Shown: positions 27,009 to 40,254 of the stretch, piece after piece | How positions within the stretch are numbered: the stretch's first letter is position 1 | Layout: every line of letters begins with the position of its first letter | Assembly: GCA_024688885.1 (NCBI GenBank) | Contig: JAILDV010000054.1 | Coordinates: 1-64,000 of the forward strand | DNA: 64,000 bases | DNA from: Bacteroidaceae bacterium | GTDB taxonomy: Bacteria > Bacteroidota > Bacteroidia > Bacteroidales > Bacteroidaceae | Direction: 5' to 3' | The notes under the pieces: model-generated | What the model saw: the letters and a program-made list of their open reading frames with translations, nothing else | Database searches by the model: none | What the model was told of the DNA's origin: nothing | Made by a program: the position numbers and the translations under genes

Positions 27009-27121
27009 GGGCTATCCCTGCCAGATTTCTCCACAGATCTATCAAAATCTAAAAAGTAGGTAACATCTGTGACATTCATATTGCAGAATTTTCTTTACCT
27101 TTGCATCACTAAAACTGATAA

Positions 27122-31126
<4,005 letters not shown>

Positions 31127-31140
31127 TTGTTGTGTAAAAG

Positions 31141-31875
31141 ATGGGAGAAGTGTTTAACTTGGAGAATCTTTGGGCACAGGTGAATGCTGACGATGTGAAC
31201 ATCGCAGGTTCCGTGTTCAAGTTGCTGCTGAGCATGGTGCTCGGAGCGATGGTCGGATTGGAACGCCGTCATAAGGGACAGATTGCGGGTATGCGCACGT
31301 TTGCCCTGATTTGCATGGGTGCCACCTTGGCGATGCTGGTGTCTATCTACATTCCAGAGCAACTCTTTGGATGGACAGAAAATGGTGACCCTGGGCGCAT
31401 TGCGGCACAGGTCATTTCGGGCATCGGTTTCTTGGGTGCTGGAGCCATCATCCAGATGAAGGGCTCGGTGCGTGGGTTGACCACAGCTGCGGGCATGTGG
31501 ATGACGGCATCAATAGGTCTGGCTGTGGGTGCTGGCATGTATGTGGTGGCAGTGACAGCGAGTGTGCTTATCATTCTGGTGCTGACCTTGCTGGAACTCT
31601 GCGAGAAGCGTCTGTTCAAGGGAAGGGAGCAGAAGATCGTGCGATTGAAGGTGGACTACATCGTGAAGGATGCATCACCATTTCGCCAGTTCTTCTCGAA
31701 ACACAATGTCCATATCTCGGATGAATTTCTCCGTTATGACTACACGCAGGAGACCACCATCATCAATTTCATGGTACGAAGCCACGACAAGACTGACTTC
31801 ATCAAATTGTTTGACGAAATTCATGGGTCGGGCAATGTACTTTCGCTCACATTGACGAATGAAGTGAACAATTAG
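31141..31875 (+). CDS. MgtC/SapB-family membrane protein
   Basis: The 244-residue product has a cytosolic start, four or five membrane helices (KLLLSMVLGAMVGLERRHKG, RTFALICMGATLAMLVSIYI, AQVISGIGFLGAGAII, GMWMTASIGLAVGAGMY) and a C-terminal ACT-like soluble domain. These match the MgtC/SapB family, linked in other bacteria to magnesium limitation and acid growth. The conserved GAMVGLERR and GIGFLGAGAI motifs are intact. It follows the GH2 gene by 14 bases and may share its transcript; there is no obvious metabolic link. Confidence 0.85.
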   Translation: MGEVFNLENLWAQVNADDVNIAGSVFKLLLSMVLGAMVGLERRHKGQIAGMRTFALICMGATLAMLVSIYIPEQLFGWTENGDPGRIAAQVISGIGFLGAGAIIQMKGSVRGLTTAAGMWMTASIGLAVGAGMYVVAVTASVLIILVLTLLELCEKRLFKGREQKIVRLKVDYIVKDASPFRQFFSKHNVHISDEFLRYDYTQETTIINFMVRSHDKTDFIKLFDEIHGSGNVLSLTLTNEVNN

Positions 31876-31948
31876 TTATCGTACAAAGTAAGAAAACTAA
31901 CTGTTTGATAAAAAGTTTGTAAAAAAACAAAAAAAAGTTTGTTATTTC

Positions 31949-31979
31949 TTTGGTGATTGAAAATAAAGGTATAACTTTG
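31949..31979 (+). promoter_or_regulatory. Consensus promoter of the Nudix regulator gene
   Basis: TTTG (31949-31952), 19 bases, TAACTTTG (31972-31979). The only sensible ATG begins 7 bases after the box, so the transcript should start within about three bases of the start codon and be leaderless. Confidence 0.75.
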
Positions 31980-31985
31980 CAACCC

Positions 31986-32693
31986 ATGAGTGTCATTGTG
32001 AACCCATATGTGTCTGTGGATTGTGTGCTCCTTGGTTTTGACGGGGAACAACTCAATGCATTGATTGTCAAGCAGAATGGTGGTGATGAGGAAGAAGGTG
32101 TGTATAAATTGCCTGGCAGTTTGATTAACATGGACGAGGATTTGGACGAGGCAGCTCAACGGGTGCTTTGCCAGATGACGGGGCTGATGCAGGTGAACAT
32201 GATGCAATTTAAGGCCTTTGGTGGTCCTGACCGCCTGAAGAACCCTGCTGACGGTGTGTGGTTGGACAGGTTCCACCATGTGGAGAATAGTCATATTGAG
32301 CGTATTGTGACGATTGCATACATCTCGTTGCTGCGTATTGATCGCCGCATGAGAAGATTGCAGGGGGGATATGAGGCACAATGGATTCCTGTGGGAGAAT
32401 TGCCACGGCTGGCATTTGACCATAACGACATTGTCAGCGAAGCGATAGAATCTGTGAAGCAGAAAGTGACACTTGACCCTACGCTCCTTTTCGACCTCTT
32501 GCCCCGAAAGTTCACAGCTGCGCAACTCAGAGTTGTAATGGAAACTGTGAAGGGAGTGACCCTCGATGTGAAGAACTTCCACAAGAAACTGGCAACCATG
32601 CCTTATGTGGTTCCATTGGAGGAGAAGGAAGACGGGGTGAAGCATCGTGCAGCAAGATATTATAAGTTCAGGCGCACGCGAGGAAAGATATGA
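31986..32693 (+). CDS. Nudix-domain transcriptional regulator (NrtR/AraR-like), probable pentose regulator
   Basis: The 235-residue product has a Nudix-like N-terminal domain (VNPYVSVDCVLLGFDGEQL, then YKLPGSLINMDEDLDEAAQRVL where the enzymatic GX5E box is not conserved) and a C-terminal winged-helix part (LPRKFTAAQLRVVMETVKG, RRTRGKI end). This is the layout of Nudix-type repressors; in Bacteroides a relative (AraR) controls arabinose use. It sits directly before xylA, so it is likely to sense xylose or a phosphorylated pentose. A longer reading frame from 31950 was rejected because the promoter box lies inside it. Confidence 0.8.
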   Translation: MSVIVNPYVSVDCVLLGFDGEQLNALIVKQNGGDEEEGVYKLPGSLINMDEDLDEAAQRVLCQMTGLMQVNMMQFKAFGGPDRLKNPADGVWLDRFHHVENSHIERIVTIAYISLLRIDRRMRRLQGGYEAQWIPVGELPRLAFDHNDIVSEAIESVKQKVTLDPTLLFDLLPRKFTAAQLRVVMETVKGVTLDVKNFHKKLATMPYVVPLEEKEDGVKHRAARYYKFRRTRGKI

Positions 32694-32785
32694 ACATTTA
32701 CCAGATACCTTTCAGATAGAAAGTAAGTATAATTCATATATTTATTAATTAAACAAAAGTAAGTTTAACAACAAAATCTAAAATT

Positions 32786-34099
32786 ATGGCTAAAGAATTT
32801 TTCCCAGAAATTGGTAAGATTAAGTTCGAAGGCAAGGATTCAAAGAATCCAATGGCATTCCATTATTATGATGCAGAGAAAGTGATCATGGGCAAGCCCA
32901 TGAAGGATTGGCTCCGTTTCGCTATGGCATGGTGGCACACACTCTGCGCTGAAGGTGGCGACCAGTTCGGTGGCGGCACTAAGAAGTTCCCATGGAACAA
33001 TGGTGCTAATGCTGTTGAAATCGCTAAGCAGAAGGCTGACGCAGGTTTCGAAATCATGCAGAAGCTTGGTATCCCATATTTCTGCTTCCACGATGTTGAC
33101 CTCGTTTCTGAGGGTGCATCTGTTGAAGAGTATGAGGCTAACCTGAAGGAAATCACTGACTATCTCGCAGTGAAGATGAAGGAAACTGGCATCAAGCTGT
33201 TGTGGTCAACTGCTAACGTGTTCGGTAATGGCCGTTACATGAACGGTGCTTCCACTAACCCTGACTTCGACGTGGTAGCTCGCGCTATCGTTCAGATTAA
33301 GAACGCTATCGACGCTGGTATCAAGCTCGGTGCTGAGAACTATGTATTCTGGGGTGGCCGTGAAGGTTACATGAGCCTCTTGAACACAGACCAGAAGCGT
33401 GAGAAGGAGCACATGGCAACTATGTTGACTATGGCTCGTGACTATGCACGTAGCAAGGGCTTCAAGGGTACTTTCCTTATTGAGCCAAAGCCAATGGAGC
33501 CATCTAAGCACCAGTATGATGTTGACACTGAAACTGTGATTGGTTTCTTGAAGGCTCACAACCTTGACAAGGACTTCAAGGTGAACATCGAGGTGAACCA
33601 CGCTACACTCGCAGGTCACACATTTGAGCACGAACTCGCTTGCGCTGTTGACGCTGGCATGCTCGGTTCTATCGACGCTAACCGTGGTGACTATCAGAAT
33701 GGTTGGGATACTGACCAGTTCCCAATTGACCAGTATGAGCTCGTTCAGGCTTGGATGGAAATCATCCGTGGTGGTGGTCTCGGCACTGGTGGTACAAACT
33801 TTGACGCTAAGACTCGTCGTAACTCTACCGACCTCGAGGACATCTTCATCGCTCACATCGCTGGTATGGACGCTATGGCTCGCGCTCTTGAATCTGCAGC
33901 TAAGCTTCTTGAGGAGTCTCCATACTGCGCTATGAAGAAGGCTCGTTATGCTTCCTTCGATAGCGGTATCGGTAAGGACTTCGAAGATGGCAAACTTACT
34001 TTCGAGCAGGTTTACGAGTATGGCAAGAAGGTTGGTGAGCCAAAGCAGACTTCTGGCAAGCAGGAGCTCTACGAGGCTATCGTTGCTATGTATGCATAA
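32786..34099 (+). CDS. xylA: Xylose isomerase
   Basis: The 437-residue product shows the class II xylose isomerase motifs: FCFHDVDL (catalytic His/Asp), VFWGGREGY (about residue 190), the metal-binding [15 protein letters not shown] (about 231-245) and [16 protein letters not shown]. It converts D-xylose to D-xylulose in the cytosol with a divalent metal, feeding XylB. Codon use is strongly biased, as in highly expressed genes. The gene stands alone between the Nudix regulator and a strong terminator, with a 90-base AT-rich leader upstream. Confidence 0.96.
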   Translation: MAKEFFPEIGKIKFEGKDSKNPMAFHYYDAEKVIMGKPMKDWLRFAMAWWHTLCAEGGDQFGGGTKKFPWNNGANAVEIAKQKADAGFEIMQKLGIPYFCFHDVDLVSEGASVEEYEANLKEITDYLAVKMKETGIKLLWSTANVFGNGRYMNGASTNPDFDVVARAIVQIKNAIDAGIKLGAENYVFWGGREGYMSLLNTDQKREKEHMATMLTMARDYARSKGFKGTFLIEPKPMEPSKHQYDVDTETVIGFLKAHNLDKDFKVNIEVNHATLAGHTFEHELACAVDAGMLGSIDANRGDYQNGWDTDQFPIDQYELVQAWMEIIRGGGLGTGGTNFDAKTRRNSTDLEDIFIAHIAGMDAMARALESAAKLLEESPYCAMKKARYASFDSGIGKDFEDGKLTFEQVYEYGKKVGEPKQTSGKQELYEAIVAMYA

Positions 34100-34121
34100 T
34101 CTCTATAAGATTGAGTAAAAG

Positions 34122-34160
34122 AATGGCGGAAGACCTTTGTGGTTTTCCGCCATTTGTTTT
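34122..34160 (+). terminator. Intrinsic terminator after xylA
   Basis: AATGGCGGAA (34122-34131) pairs with TTCCGCCATT (34145-34154) and is followed by TGTTTTTG. A short direct repeat GTACCATCTTTAAG follows it. Confidence 0.88.
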
Positions 34161-34202
34161 TGTACCATCTTTAAGTACCATCTTTAAGGAAGCATGCTTT
34201 CC

Positions 34203-34679
34203 TTATTGTTTGCCGAAACTGACAGTGACGCTCGCAGGTTTGTCTGCTGGCTGTCCATTGGTTAAACCTGGACGCCAACGTGGCATACCCGTGACAATGT
34301 TGAAGGCTGCAGTGTCAAGAGTGCTGCCTGCAGATTTGGTCACTTCTGCTCCGTAGATGTTGCCTTTCTTGTCCACCTTGAAGCTAATGACCACATCGCC
34401 CTTTCCGCTTACATCAGAATGGAGAAGCTTCTTTTTCAGATAAGCCTGCAGGAAGACCTCTCCTCCGGGAAATTCGGGGTCTGTGTCGCCTTCCACTTTG
34501 GTTCCCGCTTTGGCGATGCTGTCAGCTTTGGCACCTTGCAGGATGGCTTCCTTGTTTTTTGAACCGAAACCTGCCATTTGTGCAGCTTTTAGTTTTTCGC
34601 TTACTTCTTGTGCGTTGGCTGTGATAGCCACAATGCCCAATGTGAGCATTAGAAAGAACTTGTTCAGTTTCATATTCAT
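34203..34679 (-). CDS. Secreted TonB C-terminal-domain protein
   Basis: The 158-residue product has a signal peptide (cut near ANAQ, about residue 24) and a TonB C-terminal-like domain: DPEFPGGEVFLQAYLKKKL followed by GDVVISFKVDKKGNIYGAEV and PRWRPGLTNGQPADKPASV, which is the usual energy-transducer fold. There is no membrane anchor beyond the signal, so it is probably a free periplasmic protein. The start could also be the ATG at 34673. A minus-strand TACCTTTG box lies at 34711-34704. Confidence 0.78.
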   Translation of the reverse strand: MNMKLNKFFLMLTLGIVAITANAQEVSEKLKAAQMAGFGSKNKEAILQGAKADSIAKAGTKVEGDTDPEFPGGEVFLQAYLKKKLLHSDVSGKGDVVISFKVDKKGNIYGAEVTKSAGSTLDTAAFNIVTGMPRWRPGLTNGQPADKPASVTVSFGKQ

Positions 34680-34838
34680 CCCTTTTTAGTTTTTTTACCG
34701 GGACAAAGGTAGGAATTTATTGGGAATTGGGAAGGGGGAGAAAGGATATATTTGATAGGAAATGAGGATTTTGGGATAGGGAATTTCCACTTTTTCATGA
34801 AAAAGTACGTTCGGGATGGCAAAATTATTGACGGGCAA

Positions 34839-34869
34839 TTGTCTATTATCAATTATTTCCGTACCTTTG
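34839..34869 (+). promoter_or_regulatory. Promoter of the YpfJ-like peptidase gene
   Basis: TTG (34839-34841), 20 bases, TACCTTTG (34862-34869), followed by a leader of about 40 bases to the ATG at 34913. Confidence 0.65.
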
Positions 34870-34912
34870 TGCGCATATTGTACATACATTGTCAAATATA
34901 AATTGAAAGATT

Positions 34913-35803
34913 ATGAGACTTGACGGTAGAAGAGAGAGTTCCAACGTGGACGACCGCCGTGGCGGTGGTTTCAGACTCGGTGGCAAGGGTGGTCTTGGCA
35001 TCGGTATGGCGATAGTGATAGGTTTGATTACTTATTGCGCGACTGGAGACTTGAACCAGGCGTTCCAAGTGGCAAGCAACACGAGCGACGTAACGAGTGT
35101 GGTCACTGGACAGAGCACCACATCTGGTGGGGATTACCAACCCACAGCTGAGGAGCAGGAACTGGAATCGTTTGCGAAGAAAGTGCTCGCCTCGACCGAG
35201 GATGTGTGGACTGAAGAGTTCCAGAAGTTGGGCAAGACATACGAGCCTCCTACATTGGTGTTCTTCAATGGCTCGGTGCAGTCTGGTTGCGGTGGCGCAA
35301 GTGCCAGCACAGGACCTTTCTACTGTTCAGCCGACCAGTGTGTCTATATCGACCTGTCGTTCTTTACCAGTATGAAATCATCCTTAGGCGCTGACGGCGA
35401 CTTTGCCTACGCATACGTGATTGCGCATGAGGTGGGACACCACGTGCAATATTTGTTGGGTAATTTAGGTAAAGCGCATGCACAGATGGCAAAGCTTTCT
35501 CAGAGTGAAGCCAACAAGGTGAGTGTGCAGATTGAGCTGCAGGCTGACTGTTTCGCAGGGGTGTGGGCATACCATGAGCAGAAGATGTTTGGCTCTCTGG
35601 AAGATGGCGACTTGGAAGAAGCCATCAGTACAGCACAAGTCATCGGTGACGACTACTTGCAGAAGAAAGCTCAGGGATATGTGGTGCCTGAGTCGTTCAA
35701 CCACGGTACAAGCCAGCAGCGCATGAAGTGGTTCAAGCGTGGTTTCAATTCAGGTGACATCGCACAGGGTAATACCTTCGCTTATAGTTATGACAACTTA
35801 TAA
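34913..35803 (+). CDS. YpfJ-family neutral zinc metallopeptidase-like membrane protein
   Basis: The 296-residue product has an N-terminal cytosolic tail, one membrane helix (about residues 28-42) and an exported domain with the zinc motif AHEVGHHVQ (about residue 170) and the later QIELQADCFAGVWA, both hallmarks of the YpfJ/DUF2342-like putative neutral zinc peptidase family. Its substrate is unknown. It is 36 bases upstream of the multi-helix membrane protein and probably in the same operon. Confidence 0.88.
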   Translation: MRLDGRRESSNVDDRRGGGFRLGGKGGLGIGMAIVIGLITYCATGDLNQAFQVASNTSDVTSVVTGQSTTSGGDYQPTAEEQELESFAKKVLASTEDVWTEEFQKLGKTYEPPTLVFFNGSVQSGCGGASASTGPFYCSADQCVYIDLSFFTSMKSSLGADGDFAYAYVIAHEVGHHVQYLLGNLGKAHAQMAKLSQSEANKVSVQIELQADCFAGVWAYHEQKMFGSLEDGDLEEAISTAQVIGDDYLQKKAQGYVVPESFNHGTSQQRMKWFKRGFNSGDIAQGNTFAYSYDNL

Positions 35804-35838
35804 TTAAACTTAATACTAAACAATCAAATTCAAAGATT

Positions 35839-36549
35839 ATGGCAAATTTCACGTTAGACATTAGTGGTGCGCTCAGCACCGCATGGGAATATGCAAAGAA
35901 ATATGGTTTGCTTATCGCAGTGGTTTATCTGTTGGTTGGCATCTTGACAACTGGTTTGCAGTCAATAGGAGGTTCTTCTCTCGGTATGCAGGACTCTCAG
36001 GCTATTAGCGAGGCTATCGGTAGAGGTGACTGGGAAAGTGTAGGCAACATTGCACAGGCTTATAGTGGTAGTGTCGGCTCTAACTTCGGCACCATGATAG
36101 GAAGCATTCTCGGCACAGTTGTGAGTGTAGGCCTCTACAATCTGGCATTGGGCTTGATGGATGGTCGTTTTAACGAAGTGACTTTCGATGCGTTCAAACT
36201 TCCATTCGCAACGTATTTGAAGACATTTGTGGTGAGTTTCATTGTGGGTGTTATAGGTATTGTTGCCATCCTTTGTTGCGTCGTTCCTTTCTTATTCGTA
36301 GCTCCTCGTCTCATCTTGGCACCTGTCTATCAGGTGGAGCATCCAGAAGCCGGTATCTTTGAGTCTATCGGTGCTGCATGGAAAATGACTGCAGACAACA
36401 CCTTCTCCATGTTGGGTTTGGGCTTCGTTGTTTTTGGTATTTGTATTTTGGGCTTCCTCTGCTGCTGCATTGGTCTTTACTTTGCCCAAGCTATCGAATT
36501 GTTTATATTGATTGCTGCTTACAACCAGTTGAAGGGCAATCTGCAATAA
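35839..36549 (+). CDS. Multi-pass membrane protein of unknown function
   Basis: The 236-residue product has about five hydrophobic segments (LLIAVVYLLVGILTTG, IGSILGTVVSVGLYNLALGL, FVVSFIVGVIGIVAILCC, GLGFVVFGICILGFLCCC) and an arrangement like the DUF975 or GDPD-type membrane domain found in many bacteria: repeated amphipathic helices between helices. No function can be assigned. It lies between the peptidase and metF, with 21 bases to metF. Confidence 0.65.
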   Translation: MANFTLDISGALSTAWEYAKKYGLLIAVVYLLVGILTTGLQSIGGSSLGMQDSQAISEAIGRGDWESVGNIAQAYSGSVGSNFGTMIGSILGTVVSVGLYNLALGLMDGRFNEVTFDAFKLPFATYLKTFVVSFIVGVIGIVAILCCVVPFLFVAPRLILAPVYQVEHPEAGIFESIGAAWKMTADNTFSMLGLGFVVFGICILGFLCCCIGLYFAQAIELFILIAAYNQLKGNLQ

Positions 36550-36570
36550 TCACTAAACATTGACTTAAGT

Positions 36571-37524
36571 TTGACGGTATCAGAATTAATCAATAAGACC
36601 GAAAAGACTGCCTTCTCCTTCGAGGTGTTGCCACCTGTGAAGGGGACAGGCACGTCTACTCTTTTTAGTACCATTGATGCACTGAAAGAGTTTGGTCCTG
36701 AATATATCAACATCACAACTCATCGCAGTGAGTACGTGTATGTAGAACAACCTGACGGCACTTATTTGCGTCATTTTGTGCGCCGTCGCCCAGGAACTGT
36801 AGCGGTGGCAAGTGCCATCATGCAGAAATATGACATCAAGGTGGTGCCCCATGTGGTGGTGAGCGGAATGACCAAGGAGGATATTGAGTATATGTTGCTC
36901 GACCTTCAGTTCCTTGGTATCCAGGATATCCTCATCTTGCGTGGCGACAAGGCAAAGGATGAGGCTCGTTTCATGCCGGTGAAGGATGGATACAGTCATG
37001 CGACTGAACTGATAGAACAGGTGAACCTCTTCAATCAGGGTAAGTTCATTGATGGCACTCCCATCAAGAGTCCTGGCGCACCTTTCTCCTATGGTGTGGC
37101 TGCCTATCCTGAGAAGCATGAGGAAGCACCCAACTTGGAGTTCGACTTGCAAGTGCTCAAAAAGAAGCAGGATATGGGTGCTGACTATGCAGTGACACAG
37201 ATTTTCTACGATAACGAGAAGTATCTCCGGTTTGTGGAACAAGCACGTGAAATGGGTGTCACTATTCCCATTATTCCTGGTATCAAACCGATGGCAAAGC
37301 TTAGCCAGTTCAATGTATTGCCTAAGACTTTCCACCTTGATCTACCAGAAGCCCTCTCAAAAGAGATGGAGAAATGCACCACTGACGCAGAGGTGAAGCA
37401 ATTGGGAATAGAGTGGGGCATCCAGCAGTGTCGCGAACTGATGCAACATCATGTACCAAGCATCCACTTTTACTCGATGGGTGTCACGGATAGTATCCGG
37501 GAAATAGCAAAAGAAATCTATTAA
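36571..37524 (+). CDS. metF: 5,10-methylenetetrahydrofolate reductase
   Basis: The 317-residue product starts with a TTG codon; no ATG lies before the conserved KTAFSFEVLPPVKGTGT. It has the family motifs NITTHRSEY, LDLQFLGIQDILILRGDKA and DYAVTQIFYDNEKYL. The FAD-dependent enzyme reduces methylenetetrahydrofolate to 5-methyltetrahydrofolate for methionine synthesis in the cytosol. Length is normal. It ends right before the heptamer array that leads into holB. Confidence 0.92.
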   Translation: MTVSELINKTEKTAFSFEVLPPVKGTGTSTLFSTIDALKEFGPEYINITTHRSEYVYVEQPDGTYLRHFVRRRPGTVAVASAIMQKYDIKVVPHVVVSGMTKEDIEYMLLDLQFLGIQDILILRGDKAKDEARFMPVKDGYSHATELIEQVNLFNQGKFIDGTPIKSPGAPFSYGVAAYPEKHEEAPNLEFDLQVLKKKQDMGADYAVTQIFYDNEKYLRFVEQAREMGVTIPIIPGIKPMAKLSQFNVLPKTFHLDLPEALSKEMEKCTTDAEVKQLGIEWGIQQCRELMQHHVPSIHFYSMGVTDSIREIAKEIY

Positions 37525-37525
37525 C

Positions 37526-37578
37526 CCTCAACTCTTAACCCTCAACTCTAAACTCTCGACTCTCAACTTTTCACTCTC
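37526..37578 (+). repeat. Heptamer array between metF and holB, merging with the holB start codon
   Basis: Seven 7-base units (CCTCAAC, TCTTAAC, CCTCAAC, TCTAAAC, TCTCGAC, TCTCAAC, TTTTCAC) are followed by TCTC and the ATG of holB, so the eighth unit reads TCTCATG. No Shine-Dalgarno sequence is left between the genes. Confidence 0.9.
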
Positions 37579-38670
37579 ATGACCTTTGACCAAATCATAG
37601 CACAAGACACGGTGAAGCAGCGCCTGCTGGATGAACTTCAGCAAGGGAGGGTGCCACATGCTTTGATGCTCTATGGTCCAGAAGGTTGCGGTGCTTTGCC
37701 CATTGCTGTGGCATATGCTCAGCGGTTGTTGGGTGGAGGGGTAATGGCAGAGAAGTTGCAGCATCCCGACCTGCATTTCGCATTTCCTATCTACAAAAAG
37801 TCCAGTGGTAAGGATACCTACTGTGATGAGTTTCTGAAAGAGTGGCGCGAACAATTGCTTACTCGTCCTTATTTCGGCATGTCTGAATGGATGGAGATGG
37901 TGGGTGCAGAGAATCAGCAGCTTGTGATCTATGCCAACGAGAGTGAAGCAATCTTGCGTAAACTCAGTCTGAAAGCCAGTCAGGGAGGCTATAAGGTGAT
38001 GCTGATCTGGTTGCCTGAGAAGATGAATACGGAATGTGCCAACAAACTCCTCAAGCTGTTGGAGGAGCCTCCAGCCCAAACCGTCTTCCTGTTGGTGAGT
38101 GAACAGCCTGACAAAGTGTTGCAGACGGTGCGTAGCCGCTCACAGATGGTGGCAGTGCCAAGATTGACGGAGCAGGAGGTGGAGCAGGCACTCATAGAAC
38201 GTTACAATATCTTGCCTGCCGAAGCAAAACGCATTGCCCGTTCGTGCAATGGCAACATGGCACAAGCCTTGCGTACCATAACCAGCGATACCGAAGGTGA
38301 ATATTTCTTCGATTTGTTTGTAGAGTTGATGCGCCTCTCGTATGCACGTAGGGTGAAGGAGATGAAGCAATGGAGTGAGCGTGTGGCAGGCATGGGTCGT
38401 GAACGCATCAAGTCTTTTCTTGACTATTGTCAGAAGATGGTGCGTGAGAATTTCATCTACAACTTTGGTCGTCAGTCCGAACTAAACTACATGACGGAGC
38501 AGGAGTCGCAATTTGCTGTCAAGTTCGCTCCCTACATCAACGAGCGGAACGTCATCGGCATCATGAATGAACTTTCTCTTGCCCAACGAGACATCGTCCA
38601 AAACACCAGTGCCAAAATCGTTTTCTTCGATTTTGCCTTGAAAATGATAGTACTTATAAAAAATAGATAA
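37579..38670 (+). CDS. holB: DNA polymerase III delta' subunit
   Basis: The 363-residue product has MTFDQIIAQDTVKQRLL, then HALMLYGPEGCGALPIAVAYAQ with a degenerate P-loop, the RFC-box-like KMNTECANKLLKLLEEPP and the sensor-like TVRSRSQMVAVPRL (about 189). These fit delta', the clamp-loader part that does not itself hydrolyse ATP. It helps load the sliding clamp at the replication fork. It is followed directly by ricT with no gap. Its start codon lies within a heptamer array. Confidence 0.9.
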   Translation: MTFDQIIAQDTVKQRLLDELQQGRVPHALMLYGPEGCGALPIAVAYAQRLLGGGVMAEKLQHPDLHFAFPIYKKSSGKDTYCDEFLKEWREQLLTRPYFGMSEWMEMVGAENQQLVIYANESEAILRKLSLKASQGGYKVMLIWLPEKMNTECANKLLKLLEEPPAQTVFLLVSEQPDKVLQTVRSRSQMVAVPRLTEQEVEQALIERYNILPAEAKRIARSCNGNMAQALRTITSDTEGEYFFDLFVELMRLSYARRVKEMKQWSERVAGMGRERIKSFLDYCQKMVRENFIYNFGRQSELNYMTEQESQFAVKFAPYINERNVIGIMNELSLAQRDIVQNTSAKIVFFDFALKMIVLIKNR

Positions 38671-39786
38671 ATGACAGAATTCAAATGTGGACATTGCTGC
38701 GGCGACATCAGTGTGAAAGGATGCAGCCGTCATGCAGATAAACTCAATACATACGATTGGCTTGCCGACTTGCCCGACAATGCAGCGGCATGCGATGTGG
38801 TGGAAGTACAGTTCAAGCCACCACGTAAAGGCTATTATCTTAATGTGAACAAGCTCCCGTTGGAGAAAGGCGATGTGGTGGCGGTCGAGGCAAGTCCCGG
38901 ACACGACATAGGCACAGTCACGATGACGGGGCGTCTGGTGCCTTTGCAGGTGAAGAAAGCCAATCTCAAACCTAACACAGAGTTGAAGAAAATATACCGA
39001 AAGGCACGTCAGACCGACATTGACAAGTGGAACGAAGCCAGGAAACGTGAACACGAAACCATGATCGAGAGCCGTCAGATTGCACTCCATCTGGGCTTGC
39101 AGATGAAGATAGGTGATGTGGAGTATCAAGGTGACGGCAACAAGGCAATATTCTACTATATCGCAGATGAACGTGTCGATTTTCGCCAGTTGATTAAGGT
39201 GCTGGCAGACCGCTTCCGTGTGCGTATCGAAATGAAACAGATTGGCGCCCGTCAAGAAGCTGGACGCATCGGGGGCATTGGTCCGTGTGGACGTGAACTC
39301 TGCTGTGCCACATGGATGACCAATTTCTCATCTGTCAGTACGGCGGCTGCACGTTTTCAGGACATCTCCCTCAATCCTCAGAAACTGGCAGGACAGTGCG
39401 CTAAACTCAAGTGTTGCATGAATTATGAGGTGGATCAGTATATGGAGTCGCTCAAGAAGTTGCCATCACGTGAAATAACGCTCTTCACACAAGATGATGA
39501 GTATTTTTATGTGAAGGCAGACATCCTTGCCCATATGATTACCTATTCCACAGACAAAAGGATGCTCGTGAACGAGAAGACCATCTCTGCACGACGTGCT
39601 TTCGAGGTGATACAGATGAATCGTAACGGACAAAAGCCTGCATCCCTTGACGAGAAAGAAAGACAGGAGGCACCTGTGTCAGTGGATCTCCTTGATCAGG
39701 ACAATATCAACCGCTTTGACAGTCAGAACAAGAAGCGAAAGAAGAAGAAAAAGCGTGGCGGTAATGGTGGAGGACCGAGGGAATGA
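38671..39786 (+). CDS. ricT: PSP1-domain protein RicT
   Basis: The 371-residue product has N-terminal Cys pairs (CGHCCGD), a PSP1 domain with LHLGLQMKIGDVEYQGDGNKA and RFRVRIEMKQIGARQEAGRI, and the Cys-rich GPCGRELCCATW and CAKLKCCMNYE. In Bacillus, RicT (YaaT) with RicA and RicF holds iron-sulfur clusters and affects RNA processing; the Bacteroidota form keeps the cysteines. Its ATG follows the holB stop at once, and its end overlaps gldH by four bases. The last 20 residues are basic and probably disordered. Confidence 0.88.
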   Translation: MTEFKCGHCCGDISVKGCSRHADKLNTYDWLADLPDNAAACDVVEVQFKPPRKGYYLNVNKLPLEKGDVVAVEASPGHDIGTVTMTGRLVPLQVKKANLKPNTELKKIYRKARQTDIDKWNEARKREHETMIESRQIALHLGLQMKIGDVEYQGDGNKAIFYYIADERVDFRQLIKVLADRFRVRIEMKQIGARQEAGRIGGIGPCGRELCCATWMTNFSSVSTAAARFQDISLNPQKLAGQCAKLKCCMNYEVDQYMESLKKLPSREITLFTQDDEYFYVKADILAHMITYSTDKRMLVNEKTISARRAFEVIQMNRNGQKPASLDEKERQEAPVSVDLLDQDNINRFDSQNKKRKKKKKRGGNGGGPRE

Positions 39787-40250
39787 ACAGAGTCCGTTGT
39801 TTGTTGTCCATCGTCATTTTGACGGTGTTCAGCCTTGTCCTCCTTACGTCATGTGAGGACAATCTATATTATTCGCTCTATCAAGACATGCCCCGCATGG
39901 AATGGGACAGCAATGAGCCTTTGGTTTTCAGTATTCCACCTGCTGAAAACACATTGGAAGTGGCAGTTACTTTAGGCGTGCGCACCACCACCAAGTTCCG
40001 TTACAAAGACATAGTGGCTCGCGCTGAATTGTTGGATGGAGATTCTGTCATCTCATCTGTTCCCCTGAACATCACCCTCTATCAGGGCGAAGGGGCAACC
40101 CGAGAGGGAATCCTCTTGCAAGACAACTATTCTAAACCTCAGTCTTTCCACATGGAGGCACATCACAACTATGCCTTGCGTGTCACCCACCTCATGCGCC
40201 TTAACCCACTGGATGAGGTGCAGAGTGTCGGCATCATTGTGGAACGCTGA
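39783..40250 (+). CDS. gldH: Gliding-motility lipoprotein GldH
   Basis: The 155-residue product has a signal peptide with lipobox LLTSC (Cys about residue 24), then the GldH domain (LYYSLYQDMPRMEWDS, TTTKFRYKDIVARAEL, and a C-terminal RVTHLMRLNPLDEVQSVGI). GldH is needed for gliding in Flavobacterium and also occurs in non-gliding Bacteroidales, where its role is probably linked to envelope or type IX secretion. It overlaps ricT (ATGA) and converges on the HD gene with 4 bases between. Confidence 0.9.
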   Translation: MNRVRCLLSIVILTVFSLVLLTSCEDNLYYSLYQDMPRMEWDSNEPLVFSIPPAENTLEVAVTLGVRTTTKFRYKDIVARAELLDGDSVISSVPLNITLYQGEGATREGILLQDNYSKPQSFHMEAHHNYALRVTHLMRLNPLDEVQSVGIIVER

Positions 40251-40254
40251 TGTC

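Noticed and set aside
31950..31985. Longer start for the Nudix regulator
   Set aside because: The consensus -7 box lies inside this stretch, so it would not be transcribed from that promoter.
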